A DNA stretch of 64,000 bases, from NCBI GenBank assembly GCA_902806595.1, contig CADCXC010000044.1:310001-374000 (forward strand). Direction: 5' to 3'. This document shows, piece after piece, positions 22,901 through 33,577 of the stretch. Within the stretch, counting starts at the first letter, position 1. Each line of letters begins with the position of its first letter. The translations under genes and the position numbers were made by a program. Below the pieces are notes generated by a model. The model saw nothing but the letters and a program-made list of their open reading frames with translations. It was not told the origin of the DNA and did no database searches. The stretch is from Pyrenopolyporus hunteri. Its lineage: Eukaryota > Ascomycota > Sordariomycetes > Xylariales > Hypoxylaceae.

Positions 22901-24628
22901 AAAGTCAGGGTCTCCGAACTGCCCTGTCCGCCTGGGCCTCCAGAGACACCGGGTAGAGTCAACGTGATAGTCTCAAAATTGCTCTGGGTGCCTGAGACTC
23001 CAGCGTTCCCAGGGCCTGCAGAATTTCCAGGGCTACCGGAACCTCCAGGGCTACCAGAACCTCCAGGACCGCCAGAATTTCCGGGACTGCCAGAACCCCC
23101 GAGCCGCCACCGGGACTGCTTGGTAATTCTCCTGGAGCAGTTAAGGTGATTGTTAGAGGAATGCCCTGTCCGCCTGAACCCCCCGGACCTCCAGAACCGG
23201 AGCCACCTGCGGGATTCGTTGGCGATCCACCAGGCAGAGTTAGGGTGATTGTCTCAAGATTGCTCTGGCTGCCCGAGCCACCGGCATTTCCCGGACCGCC
23301 AGCATTTCCAGGGCTACCGGAACTTCCAGGACTGCCAGAATTTCCAGGGCCTCCGGATCCCCCAGAGCCGCCACCAGGAGTGCTTGGTGAACCACCCGGA
23401 GCAGTCAAGGTGATTGTTTGGGGAATGCCTTGTCCACCCGCTCCTCCAGGACTACCTCCGGACCCGGGTGCAGACCAAATAGTGGTTTCAGAAGCCCCTT
23501 GGCCACCCGGGCCACCGTGGGATCCCGAGCCCCCACCATTGCTGGTAGATTCACAAGGAGTCGTGGTAGCAGCTGTCCGAGAGCTTCCTTGCCCGTTCGG
23601 TCCACCTTCAGAACCCGCCCCCCCGGGGCTTCCTGCGGATTGAGAAGGCCAAACGACAATAACAGTCTCAGAACTTTCTGGGCCGTTAGGCCCTCCCTGG
23701 CCTGCACCACTCGGTGACTCCGCAGGAGCTGTGATTGTGAGAATGGTAGTTAGCGGAGGGTTGCCACCTTCACCTCCACCGGAGAGGGTCTCAGTGTAAG
23801 TAATGAAAGATTCGCCCGGAGAAGAAGAGATACCAAATGGGCCAGGAGGAATGATCGTAACTCCGGGACCACCTGCTGTTGTTTGGCCGCCTTGGCCGCC
23901 TTGGCCGCCGGGACCGCCGCCCCCATGTGCACCTGACCCGCCGGGGCTTACAATGGTATAAGTAATGGGGGTACTCGCAGAACCTGTGCCGCCCGGAGCG
24001 GGAGGCAGAGTGATAGTGAGGAAATCAGTAGACCAGGCGACGCCGCCAGATGATTCGGTAGAGCATGGAACAGTGATTGTTCTGGATGGGGACCAGGCTA
24101 CAGGTGAAGTAGTTTGAAAAGCGTTGGTGCCAGAGCCACCAGAACCACCAGAACCACCCTGACCGCCTTGGCTGCCTTGGCCGCCTTGGCCGGGGATTGA
24201 AGCGACAGTAGAAATTACAGTCGAGATGACAGTAGAGACAACGGTGGGTACAATAGCTGGGGTGACGGTGATGAAGACCGTGGAGGGCTCATGGGCAGGA
24301 CAGGTTCCGGCACCATTGCCGGCCCCGTTCCCATTTCCATTTCCGTTACCATTCCCATTTCCACCGCTAGAACCGGTACCAGAACCGGTACCAGTGCCAG
24401 TACCAGTGCCAGTACCAGCGCCAGTACCAGTTCCGCTACCATTTCCACTTCCACTTCCGCTTTCACCTCCTCCATTTGAAGGTCTTCCATTACCTGTTAG
24501 TATCATAGATAGACAGCTCTTCTGCTTATAGATGAATCAATCACTTACCCATTGCCATATTCTTGAGCTGTGGACAATCCCATGAGCCCAGCGGCCCCTA
24601 GGACGCCCAGGAGGGCGTTTTTACGCAT
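19921..24628 (-). CDS. Giant secreted Gly/Ser/Pro-repeat protein with C-terminal FDDLP-type domain; one frameshift
   Basis: Five exons (24549-24628, 22371-24483, 21367-22320, 20646-21283, 19921-20586) encode about 1480 aa. Exon 1 gives a signal peptide (MRKNALLGVLGAAGLMGLST). After it comes a (GS)n stretch, a CPAHEPSTVFITVTPA segment, and many degenerate repeats of about 35-45 aa built on TITVTAPG / PGGxGGQGIPQ. The last 210 aa form a Cys-containing globular domain beginning FDDLPPLGVG and reaching HHRFYFSEGFNVLPPPPSPF, a recurrent C-terminal module of fungal surface proteins. Intron 1 probably ends at the GAAG at 24484-24485, because the earlier ACAG is fused to the ACTAAC branch site and would lead straight to TAA. 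Near 23096-23100 the frame slips by one base inside a run of five C (plus strand). An extracellular matrix or wall role is inferred. Confidence 0.82.
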
Positions 24629-26147
24629 CGTCGTTGTGATACGCAGTCCAGGTCACGCTAGTTAGGCTGCTAGAATGGTTATTGATGGAATGAAGGACGA
24701 TGGTTAGGAGGAGCGTGAGAAGATGAGAAGAGTGGAAAAGATGGGAAACGAGAGACTGAGAGATTTGGGGACTTTGAGTTGGGGGGGGAGAGGGAGAGAA
24801 TTTTTTACTTGGAACACCGCTTCTGTTGTGCCTTCCCGACTAATATAGGGGTATTCCTTTTGGAGAGGGGGTAGGGAAGGCACTGATGGCTTGGGTTCAC
24901 ATTCTATGTCATGAACTGCTTAACATGGCAGTCTCAACGGCACCTAATGGGAGTCTCCTGCTAATACGCATGGCTATTGTGCCTGCCCTTATAAGGAATC
25001 TCCATTCATGGGTACCAACTAATTCCCAAGGGCAGGTAGCACTTGGTGAGGAAAGACCTGGGGCAGCCGCAAACCTAGTAGAAAATGCAGACAATTGACA
25101 TTCGATTCAATGTTTCTGGATAGATGTAATATTTCTTTGATTCCTCGACTGGCAATACCGTGTACCCTGTATCAGTGTTCTTGGCCTGGGTACAAAATCG
25201 CGGGTACTAAGCATCCAGACTATAGGACGTGTGGAAGTCGTGGACACATGGGAAGGTGCCTATGTCTCCACATGAGGGTAACATCCAAAGTTTATGTTTG
25301 CGTGATACGACTATGACGTGATGGAACCGGTAGCGGCTTCTAAGATATGAGCAGACCTCCAACAACGCTTCAGTTGTGTTTACGATGTTGTCTGACCAAG
25401 CTGGTATTGTTTTGGATGGTCATTGCCCGATGTCTTCTGAGAAAGCTCTAGCGGCCAGGAAACATATATTACATGACCCGGATAACGCGGATAACCTGGG
25501 ATGGGGAAGCCGCAAGTTAGGTTGTCTCGGGAAATTAGAGGTTTTGCCGCTTAGGAAACTGCCAACTGATGCGAAAAGACGAACGTCAGGCATGGAGTAA
25601 ACTTCGACGAAGGTGAAGGAACGCCAAATTTTATCGTAGGCATTAGGGTACTTCCTAGTAGGTCGATAGGTACCTACGTGTAGGCTCCTTAAACCCGACG
25701 GGTTGCCTCCATCCTGAGTCGCATTCATTATTTCGAGCGGAGAAATATTTGTATAGTAGATGCCATCGGTAAGCGTGTGGACTGGGACCCTTTCCGTGTC
25801 TATTATCAATTGGTTGTTGGTATTTAATTTCATAGGAAAACACTTTGGATATCTGGAGGGGTACTACTCATAAAAGCGTACCCGGCACAGAAGAGCATAT
25901 TAGAGGAGCACCATCCATTTTGACGCTCAAGTAGGAACGGACATGCTATGACTTATCGCATGTTTCATCAAGAGAACCGCGGTATCAAACTGAGCTTCAG
26001 CATTGATTAGGCACTCAATGGGTGTTGCAACCAGTATGTATATTGCCTACGTGCAGCTCCACACACGGTAACCAGACAGCGAAAGTAAATGTGAAACTCG
26101 TTGTAAATTCGTCAGGACCAGGCCGTGCAAGACTGGAGGTACCCTAA
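24629..26147. promoter_or_regulatory. Upstream region of the giant repeat gene
   Basis: The gene starting at 24628 reads away from this region, so its promoter should lie here. A G-run (24780-24789) and purine-rich GAGA stretches occur within 200 bases of the start on the plus strand. The rest, to 26147, shows no supported gene; open frames at 24886-25600 and 25420-25833 lack recognisable protein features. Confidence 0.35.
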
Positions 26148-27135
26148 TCATACAGGGTTGTCCACATATGGCGGAGGAGGTTCGTCAGGGTCATGTGCTT
26201 GTGAATCTCCTTGCGTAGTAACACCGGTAGAAATAGCAGCGGGTATAGGGGAGGGTGATCCTCGCGCCTGCTGCTCGAGTTTGGCTGCCCAGAGCGCAGC
26301 ACCTGTTGTCGAGGTCAAGAGGAAGAAGAAGGATAAGATGGGTATGAGCTCGAGCAACATTGCTACGGTGCCGAACCACGTGTACTCCCACCTCTTGGCC
26401 CTAAGTTCCCTCTTGCGCTCTCTTTTCGTTAGACCCCTCAGCTCAAACCACCTGTAGTGTGCAAATGTTCCCAGCCGGGCGCCTGTAATAATGATGAAGG
26501 CTGGTGTGCCGACATATGGGATAAGGTTAAGTGGTAAGAATACGATCAACTCGACGATCTGTATTAAGCTCCACGGCTGGTATACGGCCGAGGTCGTCGG
26601 CTTCCCGAGTTTCTTGACGGAGGTTGGTGCATCCGGGAACATTAATCGATGCGGCGTGACAAGGTCGTCGAGGCCTTTATCTAGAAGGGTTGCCTGGCAT
26701 GTATTAGTGTTACCTTCACTGCAGCGTCTAAGGGTATGATATCGATAGTGATTATCGTATAAAGCGGAAACTCACGTCAAAAACGTCGACGCGGCATTCG
26801 TCAACGAAGAAGCCCTCAAACAAGCCCTGGATGATAACTAGACCCTCGCCTAGTACCAGTACCACGGCGTTGATCCAAGCGCCCCAACCATGGAAGATTG
26901 CCAAGAAGGCATATTGAGGCAAGAATGTAAAAGTGAAGAGGATCGTATAGACTAGGAACGAGATGATAGAGAGAGGAAGCAGTCGTCCAAGGAATAGAGG
27001 GTAGTATGCAGGATGACGTAAGAAGTAGTAGATGCCGCGAAGAGGGTATGAAGCTGCGATTAGCGCCCGCGAGACGTAAGAGGCCGGTATTTCCAGCAGT
27101 CGCATGGGTCGGAAAGAGCGATTTGAGGATTCCAT
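26148..27135 (-). CDS. EI24-domain / RRT8-like integral membrane protein
   Basis: Two exons (26776-27135 and 26148-26693), with an 82-base intron, encode 301 aa. Several hydrophobic segments are visible: FLGRLLPLSIISFLVYTILF, the following FLPQYAFLAIF, the helix around INAVVLVLGEGLVIIQGLF, then LIQIVELIVFLPLNLIPYVG and a final TVAMLLELIPILSFFFLL. The pattern, including the short loop with P.NLIP.VG and the downstream YRWFELRG, resembles EI24/CysZ-like proteins and the yeast outer-spore-wall/lipid-droplet proteins Rrt8 and Lds1/2. The frame is open further upstream (to 27240) but without ATG, so the start at 27135 (MESSNRS) is used. The tail ends in PPPPY, a possible WW or Nedd4-type ligand motif. 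A spore-wall or lipid-droplet role is inferred from the family only. Confidence 0.75.
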
Positions 27136-27734
27136 ATCATCGTTAGTTGGGGTATTGAAGGATAGAGAAGCCGAAGAGTGGTTGACTTGTCCTTGGGGCT
27201 GTGGTTGTAAACAAGCTGACGGCGGTCTTATCGATAACAAACCATGACGTACTAACCCTTTATATGCATGTATGCGCTTACATAATACCCCATTACTGTA
27301 TTAAGCAGAATCCATGTCACCAGCTCAACTCTGAAATTTGGAGTTTGGAAAACACAATAACAATGTCATGATTAGCAGGTGCTGCTAGACTTAGGACACC
27401 ACCCTTCCCTGGCCCCTTTTATACCCTCAGAAGCCCGTGTTCCGCATTTACTTGAACACTCGGATGTCCTGGGTTGTATAAATCAAAGTAATCCTTCCTT
27501 AAAACACAGTAGTTTGAACATATCCGTGTGTCGGTAGATCCCCGAACCAACGCCGTCGCAGAAATTTGCTCCGCGGAATTATCGTTAAATAATCCTCCTT
27601 TCCTCCTCGAGTAGATCGGCCTCCCCAATTCCAATGTACTTTTGAATATCTCCTCGAACCACCAACGCCTTTTATAACTTAAAATTCCGTTCGCGCGCCG
27701 ACTTGCGAAAAAAGTGAGGTAGTCCTCCACGTCG
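27136..27734. other. Intergenic spacer between two minus-strand genes
   Basis: Promoter side of the RRT8-like gene and 3' side of the FAD oxidase. The open frame at 27419-27763 has no protein-like features and overlaps the end of the oxidase. Nothing else seen. Confidence 0.3.
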
Positions 27735-29249
27735 CTAAATCGATTGGGGGTTCGAAAAGACATCCTCTGGATCCCACTTCTCCTTGATGGCTTTCAATCT
27801 CTTATATAACTTCTCCCCATGGTATTGCTTATGCGCTTCTTCCCTTGTCAGACTTGGATCGGTATAGTTGGAATATGCGCCATGTCTCGGGAGGTGCTTC
27901 GTCATGGCGTCGGCGATTCCGTTGATAAAGTTGAGGCCCTCTTGAGGGAATGCCTTCTGCCCGCCCACATGGCCATATATCTGGACCACCCATAGCGCAT
28001 CGCGGTGCGCAAAGGCAGAGAAGTCGAGATCCTTATTGCTGATTTGGCTGTCAACGCCGCCGTATAAGTCAACGAGTATGAAATATGAGACAGGAGGGCA
28101 TTTGTTGTCGATGAGGTAGGTGAAGAAGTCCGTTAGTGACTCGCTGGTGAATCCTGGCTCGGGTACTACTACGCTCTTGGCGAAGAAATTCGAATGTTCC
28201 TGGTGATCTTTCGGAGTATGAATATCCTTGTTTTCGTTGAGAGACTTGAGCGTTGTGGGCCAGTCTTTCTCCTCAACTTTAATTTCAGCAAGCTCCCGAA
28301 GATGCGCCTGCAATCCTGGTAGGACTGTGCCGAAAAACCGCTCGCGAGATCCTATATATGTGCCTTCCATGGAGAAATAGTTCGAAGCAAGATTCACGTT
28401 GAGTCCGATGTTGCGGTCCGCGGCTGACTCGTCGTGGACAAAGTCCTGGAGGCGTTGGAAAGCACGAACAGCCCTTTCGACGCTTTCTGTTACATCGCTA
28501 ATCTTGACGGTCCAGTGGATAACAGACTCGGGTGCTGGTAGTGTGTCGAGATAAAAGGTTGTCGCAATTCCAAAAGAGTCGCCTGCGCCTCGCATCGCCT
28601 GTTTCATAATCATACGGTTAGCGGGAGTGATTTCTTCAAAACGGCCACTACGCCCCTTGGAGAGAGCCCAAAAACTCACATAAAAAAGATCAGAGTTCTC
28701 CTTTTCACTGGCGAAGACGCAGCGACCGTCAGCCGTCACCACATCCAACCCCTTAATACGGTCCATGGCGAGACCCCAAGCACGGGAGAAGAATCCGTAT
28801 CCACCGTGAGTATAATGCCCTCCGATTCCAACTCCCGCGCATGTACCATGTGGAAGTGCGCGTTTCCGTTGCCGATGTGCGTAAATAGCTGCAGCCATAT
28901 TGCCTAGTCGCACGCCACCATCCACCTCGACGAGGTCACTGTCACACTTGATGGATTGGAGGTTCCTGAGGTCAATGATCACGGCACCATCGACCCCGCC
29001 ACTACTAAATGAAGCATACGAGTGTCCGCCGCATCGAGCTTGGACCTTGAGCCCATGCTGCCTTGCGCGGACGACAGCATTGCTAATATGCTCAACAGTG
29101 GTAGGAACAACGACCACAGCAGGAATGACAGGGAGGCGTGTGTTGTAAGTCGACGAGTAGGAAGCCCAGTCAGAGTCAGAGGCTGTTTTGAATGGAATAT
29201 TTGCACTGGTCAGCTCTCCGATAAGAGCTTTGGTGTTGGGAGTGGTCAT
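27735..29249 (-). CDS. FAD-linked oxidase, berberine-bridge-enzyme / oligosaccharide-oxidase type
   Basis: Two exons (28680-29249 and 27735-28598), with an 81-base intron (GTGAGT to AACAG), encode 477 aa; splicing joins SDLFY to AMRGAGDSFGI, the usual family motif. Residues about 38-210 form the PCMH FAD-binding fold. They carry RCGGHSYASF, where the His is the expected 8-alpha-histidyl flavin link, and GTCAGVGIGGHYTHGGYG, whose Cys could make the second, 6-S-cysteinyl link. The C-terminus has the BBE motif (YSNYTDPSLT, then YKRLKAIKEKWDPEDVFSNP). Such enzymes oxidise oligosaccharides or secondary metabolites with O2 as acceptor. No signal peptide is present at this start (MTTPNTKALIGELTSANIPF), unlike many secreted relatives, so a cytosolic location is possible. 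No biosynthetic cluster surrounds it. Confidence 0.9.
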   Translation of the reverse strand: MTTPNTKALIGELTSANIPFKTASDSDWASYSSTYNTRLPVIPAVVVVPTTVEHISNAVVRARQHGLKVQARCGGHSYASFSSGGVDGAVIIDLRNLQSIKCDSDLVEVDGGVRLGNMAAAIYAHRQRKRALPHGTCAGVGIGGHYTHGGYGFFSRAWGLAMDRIKGLDVVTADGRCVFASEKENSDLFYVSFWALSKGRSGRFEEITPANRMIMKQAMRGAGDSFGIATTFYLDTLPAPESVIHWTVKISDVTESVERAVRAFQRLQDFVHDESAADRNIGLNVNLASNYFSMEGTYIGSRERFFGTVLPGLQAHLRELAEIKVEEKDWPTTLKSLNENKDIHTPKDHQEHSNFFAKSVVVPEPGFTSESLTDFFTYLIDNKCPPVSYFILVDLYGGVDSQISNKDLDFSAFAHRDALWVVQIYGHVGGQKAFPQEGLNFINGIADAMTKHLPRHGAYSNYTDPSLTREEAHKQYHGEKLYKRLKAIKEKWDPEDVFSNPQSI

Positions 29250-30602
29250 CTTGGATGCTATTAAGGAAGTTTAGTCGGCGAAGGGGTGAAAGTAAAAGGG
29301 GGGTGGTTAATGGGGAGGAACGAGTTACCGGAAAAAGGAAGTTCCAGTATTTACTCGTGAAAATCTGGTTCACCCGCGATGTTCTGGCTGTTGATCCCGC
29401 GTAGGTTGCGGTAATCGGGGGCAGAGACGCGTTATTTGTGGTAAAGAGTACTGTCACTCTGTAGGTATTTGTTATATTAGGCCTAACCAGTCCAGTCAGT
29501 CATGTGGATGGAAGTAGATAAGCTAACAAATAGCAAACATTCCCCTGAATTTGCTGCGGGATATTATCGGATGTCGCCGTTGTAACCATTTGGATAGGGG
29601 TGCGACTGACCTAGTGCCCTTATTGTCTTGTCGTAGCAAGCGTCTGTGACGTCAACAGTTCTTCTTTGAGATCTCTGTTAAATTTTTTGACATATAATCA
29701 GGTATCTTAGATGTTCTTTAGGGCGGTTTGCGAGTTAGGTAATTGAGCGGATTGAATATTTTGTGTTGGTAACAAGTAACCTGAGAACGTGTCTGTCAAC
29801 AAAACAAAGGTCAGTAGGTAAGTTAGGCAAATAACATTTATAGAAAAATCTATTCTCGTACAAGCCGTAGCTTTGATCCCGTCTAGCACTCAGAATCCTC
29901 GTTACTACAGGAACAAGAGAGTTTACTTAACAACTCTAGAGAAATACAGTTCTAGCTTTAGTCAAAGCGTTTTGTCTGAACTCACTATGCTCACAGACCT
30001 CGTCGCTGATGTGCCACGTATCCTCTTTTCAGACGATTTACTGAGGATTAACTCCTGGTGGTACAATTAGAGGCCGGTGCTGATTCTCTAGTTTCTTAGC
30101 TATTGTCTCTCATGTAATTATACCTAGTGACGTATTATTATGTTATATGGTGGGGCTGCTGATTCCCATAATCACTCGAAGCAAGACTATGACCCTTTTC
30201 AGTATTCTTATCTATTCATTTTTTTTGCAGAATATATTTTCGCTTTTCCCGTTCTATCTGGTATTTATATTAGATATCCTTTATAACACGACCGTATATA
30301 GTCCCCAAGCTCTTACAAGTGTCTTTCGTTGGAAATCGGACCTACCTATACGATATCATGAAACCCCCTCCCTTATAGCCAAACGCACTATTTGGAGCCA
30401 AACCTAGCCATTGATCGTAGGACCTATTGCTAACGGGCACTCCTTGAACATTCATTCCCTTCAGCTCAGCACCTTTTACGTCTTATCTTCCTCAAACGAA
30501 CTGTTGTAGCATTGACCTCCCTTGCTCGTTCTTAGGCTTCCCCTTTTCGGTATCAGACCGCTTCATCCGCTTGAGCATCGCCTTCCCTTGATAATATAGG
30601 AG
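29250..30602. other. Intergenic region with no supported gene
   Basis: Upstream side of the FAD oxidase and downstream side of the CorA-like gene. Several short frames (29873-30070, 30147-30407) are AT-biased and featureless. No RNA or repeat identified. Confidence 0.3.
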
Positions 30603-31794
30603 CTAGCCTGATACTCCGGCGGTGAAGACGATGGTGATGAGCACGAGGATCCACCAATTTTGCCATGCTGAGACGCCGTTCCCAAGATCATTCTTTACCA
30701 CTTCGAAAGCGTTACTTCCAGATATCGTCTGCCAGCATCGCCGTCAATACTAATAACTACCTAGGATTCGGGTTAGGAAAGACGGGTCTTCAATGGCGAC
30801 TTACTGCTATTACCGAGATGGGGAGGAAAACCACAGTGACGAGGGCTATGTGTTTGAGTATGATGCCGTCTTGTCGAGTATGTTTGGCGATTTCTAAGTC
30901 AAGCGTAGTTTGATGCTGAGTGTTATAGCTATTGAGCTGAATTTAGTTAGCCCATAACCCATATTGGCTGATGCACGTGTCAGCGGTAAACAGGCGAGTT
31001 CACTCACAAGCTCAACGCACGAACCTGCTGATCTATCTAGTCCCTGCCATTTTTTCTGTCGCAATTCTGCTAATTCCTTCAAATACATATTCGTTTGGGT
31101 AAAGCCGTCTAAAGAGGCGCGAGAGAATGGAGTTATGGACCGCATCTCTTGAAATATCACCAGAAGCCCCAGGGCGAAGCGTAACGCCGACAACTCGAAT
31201 TCTAAGCTGTTATCAAGAGCCACAACTCCTAAGCGTATGATATTAAATCCGTGAACTGCGCTGAGGGCGGCTGTGCCATCGTCGTCGTATATTTTCCTGC
31301 GATTTTGACAGAACCCATCCATGGCCTTCGTCCATATTTTGAACTGGCTTTCCCGGTTATACCAAGAATCTTGGGTTAGTCTGTCTAATTCCGCGCAGAA
31401 TATGTTTAAAATGTGAAGGGGGAGGGATTTTATTAAACAGTAGTTACGCTTCAGTGCTGTAGTGATGCCGCTATCTCTTTCGCCGATGTTGGGTTTGATT
31501 ATGATGCATGTTGCTGAATTCGTTCGTACCGATATCTGAAGCAACACCGAGAATGGTGCCGTTGCGGAGTCAAACTTGTCCCCTGGGGATGGACTCTGCA
31601 TACAGATATCTTGGATGAAAATCAGTTATGTTAATTATAGTGTCATTAGGGACCTTACACAACGAGGTTGGAGGGTCATTTGGTCCATCCCGGGCGTACT
31701 CGGCCGTAAAATAATGTCCGCCATCTTTGAGAAACAGAGCACTTAAGCAGCTTGTGGGTATACTGAGTGCCCCGAGAAGTGACTCGAAACGGTT
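30603..31794 (-). CDS. CorA-like fungal membrane protein, 3' exons
   Basis: Four phase-consistent exons (31659-31794, 31008-31609, 30805-30936, 30603-30728) with good fungal splice signals define about 330 C-terminal residues. The central part is a long helical region (about FALGLLVIFQEMRSI to LKELAELRQKKW). It is followed by HTRQDGIILKHIALVTVVFL with PISVIA, then a junction to TISGSNAFEV and a second membrane helix, WQNWWILVLITIVFTAGVSG, at the very end. This layout, a coiled stalk, a membrane helix ending in FLP and then a last helix after a WW pair, is that of fungal CorA-like Mg2+-transporter domain proteins. The canonical GMN selectivity motif is absent, so ion transport is doubtful. The 5' exons could not be joined without ambiguity. 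Confidence 0.6.
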
Positions 31795-32765
31795 CTAGGG
31801 GAGTTTTAGGCTCTTCCGACCAAAAGCGTCTAATTCCCCGGCCTCTAATACCCTGTGACCAGTCAATGCCGGGTAGCCAATACGTGACGTGAGCCCACAT
31901 ACACCATGTCGAGTTGAAATCCATGTTGATGGGTGGCTTCGACTTCGCCCTACAAGATATTAGTAAGTACACTTATCGTAAAGGAATGATTCAGCTGCAC
32001 GTTTTCGGTTCGACGACGAACAAATTCTCGATCGTCCATCCGATGCCATTCGTTCTGTTCGTAGTAAAGAGCCTTAGTGAACTTGTCAAATTTAATATTT
32101 GAGAAGTATTCCTCTTCAAGATCATTTAGGTCCATCGTGACGACTTTGGGTCGATAGTTCCCCAGGGCTAGCCTAGCGTGACCGCTGGAGGGGACATCTC
32201 GCCATCTAGGAACACATTCCTGATTTATAGTCGGAATGGGGCAAATATGCTTATGCGGCGACAAAACGATAAGAGGTCTGAGGACGCACACAGCCTCCTA
32301 TACAGAGATATTCTCACGTCGACCGATGTGGCTGAAGCTTTGTTTTCGGGGGATGGCGTAGCGTTCGCCGTATACGCTCGGGTCGCACAGCGGGCGTCCG
32401 GGACTGGCAGGGCCGGGATGCAGGCCTATCATCATGAATTTGAAGGTTGTGACATTCGTGACTCCTTAGCGTTCGGTAAGATCTCGATACTTGATCGATT
32501 GTTTCGTGCATTCTCGGCGATCTGGGTCACATTCACGTAGCCTCACTGCTTTCTGTTGCAAAGATTGCTGCCTAATAGTTTCTGAACGTGGGTGCCCCGT
32601 GTCTGTATGCGTAATTTGGGACGATTGAGTTGTCAGTTTATATCCTGCCCCCAAACTCACCCCTAATTCTAGGTACGAGAGCTGAGTATCCCGGCAGCGG
32701 GGACCATACGGAACATCAACCACTATGTAGAACTCACCGTGTTCTATACAGACCCCCCCCCGCAT
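31795..32765 (-). other. Probable 5' part of the CorA-like gene, exon structure unresolved
   Basis: Coding-like minus-strand stretches occur in order but in different frames. At 32460-32765 there is a peptide including RECDPDRRECTKQSIKYRDL. At 31975-32160 there is one with DLNDLEEEYFSNIKFDKFTK then ALYYEQNEWHRMDDREFVRR. At 31800-31960 there is a Trp-rich peptide (MDFNSTWCMWAHVTYWLPGI). A 51-base intron (GTGCAG donor, TACTAAT branch, TTGTAG acceptor, 31963-32013) can be drawn, but its phase leads to a stop. Either I have missed a splice site or this half carries a frameshift or decay. Confidence 0.4.
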
Positions 32766-33577
32766 TACATCGGAATGCTACGCAATGCAAGGGTCATTAA
32801 TGAGCGACGTTAGGCTGTCGCTATCGGCTAGTCTGAATAAGGCTGATGCGGCTGGAGCTGACACTTTTGCTATGACGCGCGGCTATACGCCGCGGAGGGT
32901 GTGACTCGTATGACTTGAGCAGTCAAATCTGGACAGGCTTCTATGGTAGCAGTGGGTTCAACGTAGGCTTTAGCCTATAGACGTCCAACGACGACCAAAG
33001 ATCGGTGTGATTCGTCGTTTAAATAATCTCCTGTGATCGTACGGGGCGCGGTGTTGACGGGAGGAACGAATACCATACCATAATAATCCGGCAACCTGTA
33101 AACAAGTCGCGAGCCTTCCGAATAGACGTATCCTCTTGATCCTGTTATTTGTTACTCATAGACCCCTCGCGATACCACTCGGTATTTATGCTCACTAGGA
33201 TAGATCCAATGCGACCCAGCAGGTATTGCGCTCCCCCACGAAGGAACCTTCCGGAATAAATGTGTATATTGAGATGGAATGGGGCAATCTCATCTCTAAT
33301 TTGGTTGCTTACTATATAAATAAATCTACATTCGGACGTCCGGTTCCAGATGATGTTCACTCATTCCTTGAAGACTACGAGAGATACTGGATGCCTTATA
33401 ACAGGACCCGAGAACGAGGCGAAACTTAATGCGTGGTAATAAGGAAAATCTCAGTCTATATACGTATAAATAGACCATTCGTTTAGTAAGCCGTTTAGAA
33501 CCCCTATTCCGATCCTTAGCGCCCTCCCTTCATATCCCAAAATCTCGCGGGGAGTAAGTACATGTAAGTTCCAAAAT
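32766..33577. other. Intergenic region, no supported gene
   Basis: Lies between two minus-strand genes. The 67-codon frame at 33226-33429 has balanced composition but no recognisable domain and no neighbouring exon; it is not annotated. Confidence 0.25.

Noticed and set aside
21630..23643. Long plus-strand Pro-rich open frames (21630-22235, 22718-23149, 23146-23643)
   Set aside because: They are antisense to the Gly-rich repeats, whose codons read as proline on the other strand. They have no start context or splice logic of their own, while the minus strand has a signal peptide, introns and a C-terminal domain.
24484..24548. A third frameshift at the exon 1/exon 2 junction of the Gly-rich gene
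   Set aside because: Using the ACAG acceptor appears to break frame, but that AG is too close to the ACTAAC branch site; the next AG restores the frame without any sequence error.
33226..33429. 67-codon plus-strand frame with protein-like composition
   Set aside because: No recognisable domain, no neighbouring exon with matching splice signals, and its supposed start is unsupported.
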